DNA from: CAYRIF01 sp964424205
Lineage (GTDB): Bacteria; Bacteroidota; Bacteroidia; Cytophagales; Cyclobacteriaceae
Assembly: GCA_964424205.1 (NCBI GenBank)
Contig: CAYRIF010000167.1
Span: forward strand, 1 to 8,328
Length of the DNA stretch: 8,328 nucleotides
Reading direction: 5' to 3'
Shown here piece by piece: positions 1 to 6,379 of the stretch (position 1 is its first letter; each line of letters starts with the position of its first letter). Both the position numbers and the translations under genes were made by a program. A model generated the notes under the pieces. The model did no database searches and was not told the origin of the DNA. It was given only the letters and a program-made list of their open reading frames with translations.

Positions 1-1804
1 CATAAGCTTCTTCTATGTTTTTCTTTAATTTATATTGCCCTCTTTCATCAAAAAAATCTAAATATGAAGCATACTCACCTTCAACCCCCAATATTTTTTG
101 GATGGTTTTAAAGCTCCCGATTTTAATTAATTTAGCATTTTGCCAGTACTGCGGCTCAGAAATCATCCCGAGAAAAATTTGATTGGCATCTAGCCCTTCA
201 TAGGTACTTTTCTTTAACACCTTCTTTAGTATTTGATCTGCAAAAGTATTGACAGGCATCAAGCGACCACCCTTGTTCTGTGTCACTAACATTCCAAATT
301 TAGCGGCATGCTCCTTATCGACAGGTGTTGGTGGGTCAGTATCAGCTGAAAACGCTTGCGACGAAACTGTAAACATCAATATCAAAGCTATTGCGATGCC
401 AGATTTCCTTTTTTCATGAATCTCATCAATCATTTGTGACAGCTGCCTAAATCTCGTGTTCTTCACAAAGGTCACCATCAGCAATGCGGCAAACAATAAA
501 AAATAACCAATGTAAGTAACCAGCGTTCCCCAGTAATCGTGATTTACAGATAATACCGTTCCCTTTTCATCAGGAGAATAGGATGATTGAAAGAAACGAT
601 AGCCGCCATAGTCTAAAATATTATTCATGAATATTCTATAGGGCATTTCTACTCCTGCTTTTTCATCTCTCAAAACTACCTCACTTGCAAAAGACGCGGG
701 ACTTTCAGAACCTGGGTATCTTTCTAAATCAAAATCTAGAAGCTCAATAGAAAATGGCAATTCAATATATTTAGAACCGTATGACATGGTCATTTCTGTA
801 TCTCCAATCGTAATTTTCTCAAAACTTTCAGGATAACCTTGCCCTCCACGCAACGTGACTACTTTGGTTTCTTTGCTATCCGAAACTTCCATCACCACTG
901 CGTCAGCAGATTTGGGTGTAGCATCATCTGGTCTTGCCACCCATTGCATACGACCCTTTGCCACAAAATCTCTTAATACCACATTGATATTGCCAATAGT
1001 GTATAAGTGACGTTGCAGGAATGGCACAAAAATATTTTGGGGTAAAGTATCCATCTCACTGGTTGCCATGCTCATTGCTACCATCTGAATTGGAGACTTA
1101 ATCAACAAACTGTCATTTCTAGTAATGATTTGGATATAATCTTCACTTGTCGGATTATTAAAAGTGATGGCGGTTTTTGATAATTTCTGAATTCCCCCAT
1201 CTTCCAGATAATAATCCGCTCTTCCTCCTTCCGATACCACCAATGCTAAAATTTGTTTTCCATTCTTTTCATCTTCTACCATCACCTCTCCTGCATTGGA
1301 CAAAAATTTAGTCATTTTCATAGAAATTTCCTGTCCTGACAAATCAAAATCCTTACTAAAGTTAACCCTCGAAAGTTTTGTGAATTGCACCGCCTTTTCG
1401 TAGTCCTCTTTATCTGTCCCATTTTCTAGATTCGCCCTAAGGTAAACCTGATTAGATAATATTTTATTTGAAGTCTGCCCCTCTCTGATTTGCATGGCTC
1501 CCTCATAGCCATAATACCTAGTGATGGCAGCGCCAATAATAATTACAATAAAAGCAGCATGCAATAATAAAGCACTCCATTTACTTTTTTGATACATTTT
1601 ATACCTGACAATAACCCCAATCATATTGACCATCATCATGGCTAGCAATGCCTCAAACCATGTTGTTTTAAATATTACAGACTGCGCTACGGCTGTCCCA
1701 AAATCATTTTCTATAAATGTCGCCCAACCTATCGCCACGCCAAATATGACCATTAGTATCAAAGCTAATGGCATCGAAAATAAAAATATTCGAAAAAACT
1801 TCAT
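1..1804 (-). CDS. ccsA: ResB-CcsA fusion cytochrome c biogenesis protein, N-terminal 601 residues (cut by window start)
   Basis: This is an inner-membrane System II cytochrome c assembly protein, which delivers and attaches haem to apocytochromes c on the outer face of the membrane. The minus frame is open from ATG 1804 to the window edge. It starts MKFFRIFLF, with membrane segments near residues 4-25, 47-63 and 73-90. The second and third flank a K/R-rich turn and lead into AITRYYGYEGAMQIREG, a typical ResB opening. A long periplasmic ResB domain follows. It contains RYPGSESPASFASEV near residue 362 and YRFFQSSYSPDEKGT near 403, and ends in the HDYWGTLVTYIGYFLLF membrane segment near 422-438. 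After another hydrophobic stretch near 468-480 comes the linker motif MPVNTFADQILKK, which in this family precedes the CcsA half. The WWD haem-handling part should lie beyond the window; the full fusion usually exceeds 1000 residues. The symbol follows common Bacteroidota usage. Family identity is very likely. Confidence 0.93.
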   Translation of the reverse strand, partial: MKFFRIFLFSMPLALILMVIFGVAIGWATFIENDFGTAVAQSVIFKTTWFEALLAMMMVNMIGVIVRYKMYQKSKWSALLLHAAFIVIIIGAAITRYYGYEGAMQIREGQTSNKILSNQVYLRANLENGTDKEDYEKAVQFTKLSRVNFSKDFDLSGQEISMKMTKFLSNAGEVMVEDEKNGKQILALVVSEGGRADYYLEDGGIQKLSKTAITFNNPTSEDYIQIITRNDSLLIKSPIQMVAMSMATSEMDTLPQNIFVPFLQRHLYTIGNINVVLRDFVAKGRMQWVARPDDATPKSADAVVMEVSDSKETKVVTLRGGQGYPESFEKITIGDTEMTMSYGSKYIELPFSIELLDFDLERYPGSESPASFASEVVLRDEKAGVEMPYRIFMNNILDYGGYRFFQSSYSPDEKGTVLSVNHDYWGTLVTYIGYFLLFAALLMVTFVKNTRFRQLSQMIDEIHEKRKSGIAIALILMFTVSSQAFSADTDPPTPVDKEHAAKFGMLVTQNKGGRLMPVNTFADQILKKVLKKSTYEGLDANQIFLGMISEPQYWQNAKLIKIGSFKTIQKILGVEGEYASYLDFFDERGQYKLKKNIEEAY

Positions 1805-1841
1805 ATTACTTTCTATTTAATAATAATACTAAATCCGAACC

Positions 1842-1866
1842 GTCGTCTGTATCTTCACAGACCGAC
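1842..1866. repeat. palindromic repeat, copy 1 (GTCTGT...ACAGAC)
   Basis: GTCTGT (1845-1850) and ACAGAC (1857-1862) pair around a 6-nt loop. The stem extends by GTC (1842-1844) with GAC (1864-1866) past a single bulged C at 1863. Its core matches the copy at 4784-4802 at 17 of 19 positions. It lies in the divergent intergenic region and would be in the 5' leader of the ResB-CcsA transcript if the promoter call is right. No T-tract follows, so it does not look like an intrinsic terminator. Confidence 0.6.
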
Positions 1867-1900
1867 CGCCCAACTGATACTGCTCACCTGTTTCAGCCGA

Positions 1901-1933
1901 CAAATTTAGCCAATAACGTCTTCTTCTATCAAG
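1901..1933 (-). promoter_or_regulatory. candidate Bacteroidota-type promoter for the ResB-CcsA gene
   Basis: Read on the minus strand, TAAATTTG (1908-1901) matches the -7 consensus TAnnTTTG exactly. CTTG (1933-1930) lies 21 bases upstream, which fits the TTTG/TTG -33 element. Transcription would begin around 1894, giving a leader of roughly 90 nt before ATG 1804 that includes the palindrome at 1842-1866. This is assigned by pattern only. Confidence 0.42.
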
Positions 1934-1953
1934 GTTTACAGAATAATTTAAGG

Positions 1954-1984
1954 TTTTATCCTATATTTTTTTTGCCTAGATTTG
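1954..1984 (+). promoter_or_regulatory. candidate Bacteroidota-type promoter for the class V aminotransferase gene
   Basis: TAGATTTG (1977-1984) matches the -7 consensus TAnnTTTG exactly. TTTT (1954-1957) is a weak -33 match at a spacing of 19. Transcription would start near 1991, giving a leader of about 38 nt before ATG 2029. With the minus-strand promoter at 1901-1933 it gives a back-to-back promoter pair in the divergent region. Confidence 0.42.
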
Positions 1985-2028
1985 AATGGTAATAATCAAA
2001 TAATAACAACACCCAAAAATTAAAATTA

Positions 2029-3498
2029 ATGTCCCTAGAAAATTATTTTCAACAATTCAGAGAAAGCACCATTGGTCATAAACATAATATTACTACTCCC
2101 TACGGAGAAAAGACACTAATTTATGCCGATTGGATTGCTTCAGGACGTTTATACAAACCCATAGAAGATAAAATTTGCAATGTGTTAGGTCCTATGGTTG
2201 CTAATACACATTCTGAAGCCAGCGACACTGGAAAGGCCATGACGCTTGCCTATCATCAGGCACATAAAATTATCAAAAAACATGTGAACGCAAATGACCA
2301 AGATGCCATTATCACCGTAGGTTCAGGCATGACCAGAGCGTTGGCAAAACTTTATAGAATATTAGGATTACGAATTCCTGAACAATTACAAAAGTGGTGC
2401 GTAATTCCAGAAAATGAAAAGCCAGTCATTTTTCTGACGCATATGGAACATCATTCCAATCATACCGCTTGGCTAGAATCGGTAGCAGATGTAGTGATTC
2501 TTGCGCCTACTCAAAATTTACTCGTGGATGTTGAATCACTTGCTAGTGAATTAGAAAAATACAAGGATCGAAAAGTAAAAATTGGGAGCTTTACCGCTTG
2601 CTCCAATGTTACAGGTATCAGAGTGCCCTATCATCAACTGGCAAAAATTATGCACGAACACGGCGGCTATTGTTTTGTGGATTTTGCGGCTTCTGCACCG
2701 TACGATAACATGGACATGCATCCTGAAAATGAAGGAGAGCACCTCGATGCCATTTTCTTTTCTCCGCACAAATTTTTAGGAGGTCCTGGAAGTTCAGGCG
2801 TACTAATTTTTAATAAGGCATTATATAACAATAAAATTCCCGATCATCCAGGGGGAGGTACCGTCCTATGGACAAACCCATGGGGAGGAAGAAGCTACTT
2901 CGATGACATAGAAATAAGAGAAGATGGCGGAACACCTGGTTTTCTGCAAGCCATCCGAACTGCTTTTTCAATCAAACTCAAAGAACAAATGGGTGTTGAG
3001 AATATGCAAAAAAGAGAAGAAGAGTTATTGACCATTGCTTTTGAAAAATTAAATAACATAAAAGGGATTAATATGCTAGCTGGTGATGTGAAAAACCGTC
3101 TGGGCGTTATTTCTTTTTATGTTGATGACATTCATTTCAATCTAATCGTAAAATTACTGAATGATAGGTATGGCGTACAAGTGAGGGGCGGCTGTTCATG
3201 TGCTGGTACTTATGGGCATTACTTGTTGCACGTAGATCAAGACTATTCCAAACACATGACCGACTGCATCGATGAAGGAAACCTCACCGAAAAACCAGGG
3301 TGGGTACGACTATCGCTGCATCCTACCATGACCAATGATGAACTCAACCTAGTGCTAGGTGCCATTAACAACATTGTAGAAAATATTGAAATACTAAAAC
3401 AAAACTATACCTACGACTCTTCTAACAATGAATTTTACCATATCAATGATCAGGATTTATTGGCACAGGACGTTTTGGGTTGGTTTGAGGAAGTTTGA
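2029..3498 (+). CDS. class V aminotransferase-fold PLP enzyme, cysteine desulfurase-like (489 aa)
   Basis: This is a cytosolic PLP-dependent enzyme of the NifS/SufS/molybdenum-cofactor-sulfurase superfamily. Visible PLP-site elements are the phosphate-binding VGSGMT (97-102), the ring-stacking histidine region EHHSN (140-144), Asp218 in FVDFAASAP, which would hold the pyridine nitrogen, and the Schiff-base Lys248 in FFSPHKFLGG. Near the C terminus, VRGGCSCAGTYGHYLL (385-400) places two cysteines (389, 391) where cysteine desulfurases carry their persulfide Cys loop. WVRLSL (425-430) supplies the likely carboxylate-binding Arg427. At 489 residues it is longer than SufS or IscS (about 400), with extra sequence before and after the Cys loop. 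The substrate cannot be told: cysteine desulfurase, Mo-cofactor sulfurase-like or another beta-elimination activity are all possible. No suf or isc neighbours are present. ATG 2029 follows an A-rich leader. Confidence 0.9.
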   Translation: MSLENYFQQFRESTIGHKHNITTPYGEKTLIYADWIASGRLYKPIEDKICNVLGPMVANTHSEASDTGKAMTLAYHQAHKIIKKHVNANDQDAIITVGSGMTRALAKLYRILGLRIPEQLQKWCVIPENEKPVIFLTHMEHHSNHTAWLESVADVVILAPTQNLLVDVESLASELEKYKDRKVKIGSFTACSNVTGIRVPYHQLAKIMHEHGGYCFVDFAASAPYDNMDMHPENEGEHLDAIFFSPHKFLGGPGSSGVLIFNKALYNNKIPDHPGGGTVLWTNPWGGRSYFDDIEIREDGGTPGFLQAIRTAFSIKLKEQMGVENMQKREEELLTIAFEKLNNIKGINMLAGDVKNRLGVISFYVDDIHFNLIVKLLNDRYGVQVRGGCSCAGTYGHYLLHVDQDYSKHMTDCIDEGNLTEKPGWVRLSLHPTMTNDELNLVLGAINNIVENIEILKQNYTYDSSNNEFYHINDQDLLAQDVLGWFEEV

Positions 3499-3515
3499 CA
3501 TTAACATTTCTAAGA

Positions 3516-4568
3516 TTAATTCCCTAACAAAGAATATCTTTTTTTCATACCCTTGATAAATTTGAAATGATCACTTATTTCCACATCTTGTACATATTTA
3601 CCAATTTCATATTTCTTTCTTAAGTATTCCTCAGCTTGATCCCATTCTCCCAGCAGGATATGAATAAAAACAATATTTCCGTAAAGGTCATCTACATTTT
3701 TGTCACTTATTCTTGTTTTTTTAACATTAGGCTCATATTCTTTAATTGCATTTTCCCATATTGTTATACAGTTCATTAATTTATCCCTATTTTCATCAGT
3801 AACCTTAAAAATTTCATTATCAGCAATAAGCTTTTTATCAATTATTCCTTCTTCCGAATATATATTAAGCTCAGCTTTATATACTTTTTCCACGACTGTC
3901 TTTAACATCTCAAATGCCTCATTTAAATCCGAATAGTCAAATTTCTTTCCCTTTCCTAGGGCCACAAAAAAATTGTCATATTCAAGTTTATAAGCATAAT
4001 GATCATTAATATAAATATTAAACCTTTTTGCGATTTCTTGATTTGCATCATCCAGTATATCCTTCTTAGCCCCTATCAATCTACCGTTAAGAGACTTTTT
4101 CATTTCACTATAGGAACTAAACGGAAGCGGGAACGAAAACTTATCTACGTATTTAGCAACATAGTTATTTGAGTAAACCACCTTCTGCTCTCCGTTACGT
4201 CTATTAATCACAAGAATATCAACATCAGAAATAGCAAATACTTGATACCTCCATTCCTTAGTTGTAGTGCCATCTTCTTGTTTAAATGAACTATCAGTGA
4301 TTTTACTTTCCAAACGAGAATGAGAGGTTAGTTTAAATTCAACATCGGCATTTTGTTGATTGACAAGTTTGTATCCAACTAATTCAATTTTATTTTCCAA
4401 TCCAGTATTTGTTGTTACAGCATAGGTCTGAACATCATCATCCAAAGGCTCTAATGGCGGTTGAAAGTACTTAAAACTCACCCTTTTTAATTTTGCTTTT
4501 TGGGCATGAACCGTAACACTAGTAAAAAGAATAACAAATAAATAAAAAATTCTTAAAGTTAATTTCAT
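3516..4568 (-). CDS. secreted protein of unknown function, N-terminal signal peptide (350 aa from the preferred start)
   Basis: I do not recognise this protein family. From ATG 4568 it begins MKLTLRIFYLFVILFTSVTVHAQ, a clean signal peptide with probable cleavage after HA or HAQ, so export to the periplasm or surface is likely. The mature N-terminal half (KRVSFKYFQPPLEPLDDD, then alternating polar/hydrophobic stretches) looks beta-rich. The C-terminal half, from about DYSDLNEAFEMLKTVVEK to the end, looks helical. The piece around LYGNIVFIHILLGEWDQAEEYLRKKYEIGKY resembles one TPR-like helix pair. No catalytic motif is visible. An in-frame ATG at 4628 would add 20 residues (MKCVFYLFFCLNQF...) ahead of the signal sequence. 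I prefer 4568 because it gives a normal signal peptide. The gene is convergent with the PLP enzyme, with 17 bp between the two stop codons and no terminator hairpin there. Confidence 0.8.
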   Translation of the reverse strand: MKLTLRIFYLFVILFTSVTVHAQKAKLKRVSFKYFQPPLEPLDDDVQTYAVTTNTGLENKIELVGYKLVNQQNADVEFKLTSHSRLESKITDSSFKQEDGTTTKEWRYQVFAISDVDILVINRRNGEQKVVYSNNYVAKYVDKFSFPLPFSSYSEMKKSLNGRLIGAKKDILDDANQEIAKRFNIYINDHYAYKLEYDNFFVALGKGKKFDYSDLNEAFEMLKTVVEKVYKAELNIYSEEGIIDKKLIADNEIFKVTDENRDKLMNCITIWENAIKEYEPNVKKTRISDKNVDDLYGNIVFIHILLGEWDQAEEYLRKKYEIGKYVQDVEISDHFKFIKGMKKRYSLLGN

Positions 4569-4656
4569 TTTGAGTAAATTGTATTTAAACTGATTAAGGC
4601 AAAAAAATAGATAAAAAACACACTTCATTCTCTTCTATTTGGCAATCTTGGAAGTG

Positions 4657-4664
4657 CAAAAGTA
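4657..4664 (-). promoter_or_regulatory. candidate -7 promoter box for the secreted-protein gene
   Basis: On the minus strand TACTTTTG (4664-4657), followed by CA, matches the -7 consensus TAnnTTTG exactly. I see no TTG at the right -33 distance. Transcription would start near 4650, giving a leader of about 80 nt to ATG 4568 or about 20 nt to the alternative ATG 4628, so it does not settle the start. Confidence 0.35.
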
Positions 4665-4780
4665 TCTAATTATCTGTAAAAATTAATTTTAGATACCCAA
4701 ATTTAATCATCCATGTAACACACTAAGCCATATTGCTAGAATGTTTTGTTTAAGAAATCAAATACTTGGACTATCTCTCC

Positions 4781-4804
4781 AAGGTCTGTGTCTCCACAGA
4801 CCTT
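4781..4804. repeat. palindromic repeat, copy 2 (perfect 10-bp stem)
   Basis: AAGGTCTGTG (4781-4790) and CACAGACCTT (4795-4804) are perfect inverted repeats around the loop TCTC. The core 4784-4802 matches 1845-1863 at 17 of 19 positions, so the two are probably copies of one dispersed REP-like element. The copy lies 23 bp upstream of the dehydrogenase CDS left edge (its 3' end) at 4865-6022. No T-run follows on either strand, so a plain intrinsic terminator is not supported, although an RNA hairpin at the transcript end is still possible. Confidence 0.72.
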
Positions 4805-4864
4805 ATCTAAAAATATTTTGCAAGATGTTATATGAGGTATGAGGACACAGGTCATGCATTACAA

Positions 4865-6022
4865 TTACCCTACTCCTTCCATCTTAGCAATAGTATTGCG
4901 TAAAGTTTCAGAAGTACCTGCCCAAATGGTGCTAGACACTGCATCTCTCATGTCCTGTTGGATAGAGAATTCTTTCACCACGCCTCTTCCTCCCCAAATT
5001 TGAGTGGCGGCGAGCATAAATTCAATATAACTTTCGGTCACATACAGTTTTGCGATGGCAACTTCCTGCAGATTTTTTCCCATGTTATCGTTGGCAGATA
5101 GTCTTCCTGCCAAATCATAAATGACTTGCCTAGAAACCCTTTGCTTCATAATCATATCTGCTACCTTGCCTGATATTTGCTGGTACTTTCCGATTGGTCG
5201 TCCAAATTGCTCACGTGTTTTTGTCCGCTCGATGGTTTCATTCAGCACTCGAGACATTGGACCAATGCAAATACCCATCAATAGTATTCGCTCCCAACCA
5301 ATTGATATTTTTAGTACATTCAAACCGCTACCGACACCTCCGATGACATTTTCTTTAGGCACAAATACATCTTTGAAATGTAAACGTCCTAACGAGCAAG
5401 TTCGTAATGTAGATTTCTCAAATGACTCTCCGTGCGTCACTCCTTCTAGGTCTAAATCAACCATAAATGCTGTGAAGTCAAACGGCGAACGGTTATTTGA
5501 TGTTTTGGTGAAAAGTAAACAAGTTGTTGCGTCTAACGAGTTGGTTATGAATGCTTTATCACCGTTAATAATGTAGCCACCCTCTACTTCTGTCGCTGTA
5601 GTTTCTATGGAATACACATCACTTCCTGCACCTTCTTCTGAAAAACCTAAACTTGTCAAATGCTCACCAGACATAAATGCAGGCAAGTATTTTTTCTTTA
5701 ATTCATCAGAGCCTCCAGCTTGTAATGCGAGCATTGTACCGCTTATTTGCGAAGCCATGGCAAAGAAAAAACCGGTATCTTCACATCCCTCACATAATCC
5801 TTCCAATGCAGCAATGGTATGACCATAAGGCAATCCCAATCCACCGTGTTCTTTTTTGATGGCTAATTTGAAGATGCCAAAATCAGCACATTTTTTCCAT
5901 CGCTCTACAGAGAATTCCATGTCTGCATCACGTTGACGCCAGTCACCTGCTAGGTTTTCAATTGCGAATTTTTTGTATTTTTCTCTTGTTTCGTCAATCG
6001 ACGGGTCTTGCCAAGGTTGCAT
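4865..6022 (-). CDS. acyl-CoA dehydrogenase family protein (385 aa), alternative catalytic Glu position
   Basis: This is a cytosolic FAD flavoprotein predicted to introduce an alpha,beta double bond into an acyl thioester. The usual order of domains is visible: helical N-terminal domain (1-120), a beta domain with LGFSEEGAGSD (125-135) and INGDKAFITNS (152-162), then the C-terminal helical domain with TREQFGRPIGKYQ (269-281), IWGGRGVVKE (342-351) and RDAVSSTIWAGTSETLR (359-375). The YEGT-type motif that normally carries the catalytic Glu reads WAGT, with Ala368. GWERILLMG (242-250) puts Glu244 at the position used as base by isovaleryl-CoA and long-chain dehydrogenases (Thr255 in medium-chain enzymes). 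It is therefore probably active, though this alignment was made by eye. Substrate is unknown, and a carrier-protein-bound acyl group is possible. Length is normal. ATG 6022 follows an A/T-rich leader with no clear promoter box. The neighbour at 6380-7591 is on the same strand, across the repeats and the gap. Confidence 0.93.
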   Translation of the reverse strand: MQPWQDPSIDETREKYKKFAIENLAGDWRQRDADMEFSVERWKKCADFGIFKLAIKKEHGGLGLPYGHTIAALEGLCEGCEDTGFFFAMASQISGTMLALQAGGSDELKKKYLPAFMSGEHLTSLGFSEEGAGSDVYSIETTATEVEGGYIINGDKAFITNSLDATTCLLFTKTSNNRSPFDFTAFMVDLDLEGVTHGESFEKSTLRTCSLGRLHFKDVFVPKENVIGGVGSGLNVLKISIGWERILLMGICIGPMSRVLNETIERTKTREQFGRPIGKYQQISGKVADMIMKQRVSRQVIYDLAGRLSANDNMGKNLQEVAIAKLYVTESYIEFMLAATQIWGGRGVVKEFSIQQDMRDAVSSTIWAGTSETLRNTIAKMEGVG

Positions 6023-6049
6023 ATATTTTATTTATTTTAAAAGTATTAT

Positions 6050-6115
6050 GTCTAAAGTACAATGTCCTAAGTCTCTCTTTTTAACCATATAAGTGTCCTA
6101 CACCTAAAGTCTAAG
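6050..6115. repeat. heptanucleotide tandem repeat, left block (GTCCTAA type; TTAGGAC on the other strand)
   Basis: Degenerate 7-bp units run in register at 6050 (GTCTAAA), 6057 (GTACAAT), 6064 (GTCCTAA) and 6071 (GTCTCTC). A second run starts at 6095 (GTCCTAC), 6102 (ACCTAAA) and 6109 (GTCTAAG). The block starts 27 bp upstream of the ATG at 6022. Confidence 0.65.
6076..6093 (+). repeat. 18-bp direct repeat, left copy
   Basis: TCTTTTTAACCATATAAG here is identical to 6249-6266 on the other side of the gap. The right side then repeats AACCATATAAG at 6276-6286, with a further CATATAAG at 6268-6275. Confidence 0.8.
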
Positions 6116-6133
6116 TCTCTTTTCTATTCTCTC
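6109..6133 (+). repeat. 25-bp pyrimidine-rich direct repeat, left copy
   Basis: The 25 bases beginning GTCTAAGTCTC and ending TATTCTCTC are identical to 6301-6325. This copy abuts the N run directly, so the assembly broke at the repeat. Confidence 0.85.
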
Positions 6134-6233
6134 NNNNNNNNNNNNNNNNNNNNNNNNNNNNNNNNNNNNNNNNNNNNNNNNNNNNNNNNNNNNNNNNNNN
6201 NNNNNNNNNNNNNNNNNNNNNNNNNNNNNNNNN
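6134..6233. other. assembly gap (100 N)
   Basis: The run is exactly 100 N, a customary placeholder for a gap of unknown size. It is flanked by the direct repeats listed here, and the missing sequence may be longer or shorter than shown. Confidence 0.95.
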
Positions 6234-6248
6234 CTTTGCGTAGGTGGG

Positions 6249-6266
6249 TCTTTTTAACCATATAAG
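6249..6266 (+). repeat. 18-bp direct repeat, right copy
   Basis: This is identical to 6076-6093. It is followed by two more partial ATATAAG units (6268-6275 and 6276-6286), making a small tandem cluster. Confidence 0.8.
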
Positions 6267-6300
6267 GCATATAAGAACCATATAAGTTGCCTTGCCTAAG

Positions 6301-6325
6301 GTCTAAGTCTCTTTTCTATTCTCTC
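6301..6325 (+). repeat. 25-bp pyrimidine-rich direct repeat, right copy
   Basis: This is identical to 6109-6133. The 18-bp and 25-bp repeats occur in the same order on both sides, but start 33 bp apart on the left and 52 bp apart on the right, so the two sides are related and not simple duplicates. Confidence 0.85.
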
Positions 6326-6343
6326 TTCTCTTTTTCCAAAGAC

Positions 6344-6379
6344 GTCCTAAGTCGTATGTCATAAAGTCCTACGTCCTAT
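6344..6379. repeat. heptanucleotide tandem repeat, right block
   Basis: Five units are in near-perfect 7-bp register: GTCCTAA (6344), GTCGTAT (6351), GTCATAA (6358), GTCCTAC (6366, after one extra base) and GTCCTAT (6373). The array ends directly against the stop codon of the dehydrogenase at 6380. GTCCTAAGTC at 6344-6353 is identical to 6064-6073 in the left block. Confidence 0.7.

Larger units (their letters stand above)
4569..4864. other. intergenic region holding a palindromic repeat and a -7 box
   Basis: This is an AT-rich noncoding stretch between two minus-strand genes. It contains the possible 20-codon N-terminal extension of the secreted protein (4569-4628), the -7 box at 4657-4664 and the perfect palindrome at 4781-4804. 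GAGGACACAGGTC near 4841-4853 echoes one arm of that palindrome in reverse complement, with mismatches. I see no further gene. Confidence 0.6.
6023..6379. other. intergenic repeat region with an assembly gap between two dehydrogenase genes
   Basis: This noncoding stretch contains heptad repeats on both sides, pyrimidine-rich direct repeats and a run of 100 N. I see no ORF in the readable parts (6023-6133 and 6234-6379) and no clear promoter box. The true distance between the flanking genes is unknown, so operon status cannot be judged. Confidence 0.85.

Noticed and set aside
1626..1992. Two short plus-strand ORFs at 1626-1820 and 1768-1992
   Set aside because: The first is antisense to the membrane segments of the ResB-CcsA gene, and the second runs through the divergent promoter region. 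Neither shows a protein-like pattern.
4781..4804. Palindrome as a rho-independent terminator
   Set aside because: No T-tract follows on either strand, and a similar palindrome occurs in the divergent promoter region at 1842-1866 where no gene ends.
5121..5576. 151-codon ORF on the plus strand
   Set aside because: It lies wholly opposite the 385-aa acyl-CoA dehydrogenase, whose motifs are intact; it is a shadow frame.
4865..6022. 385-aa dehydrogenase as an inactive enzyme because the YEGT Glu is Ala
   Set aside because: Glu244 in GWER is at the alternative base position known from isovaleryl-CoA and long-chain dehydrogenases, and the flavin motifs are intact.
6076..6325. Repeats around the gap as a CRISPR array
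   Set aside because: There are only two copies of each longer repeat, the spacings differ (33 versus 52 bp between repeat types), there is no uniform repeat-spacer pattern and no cas gene is in view.
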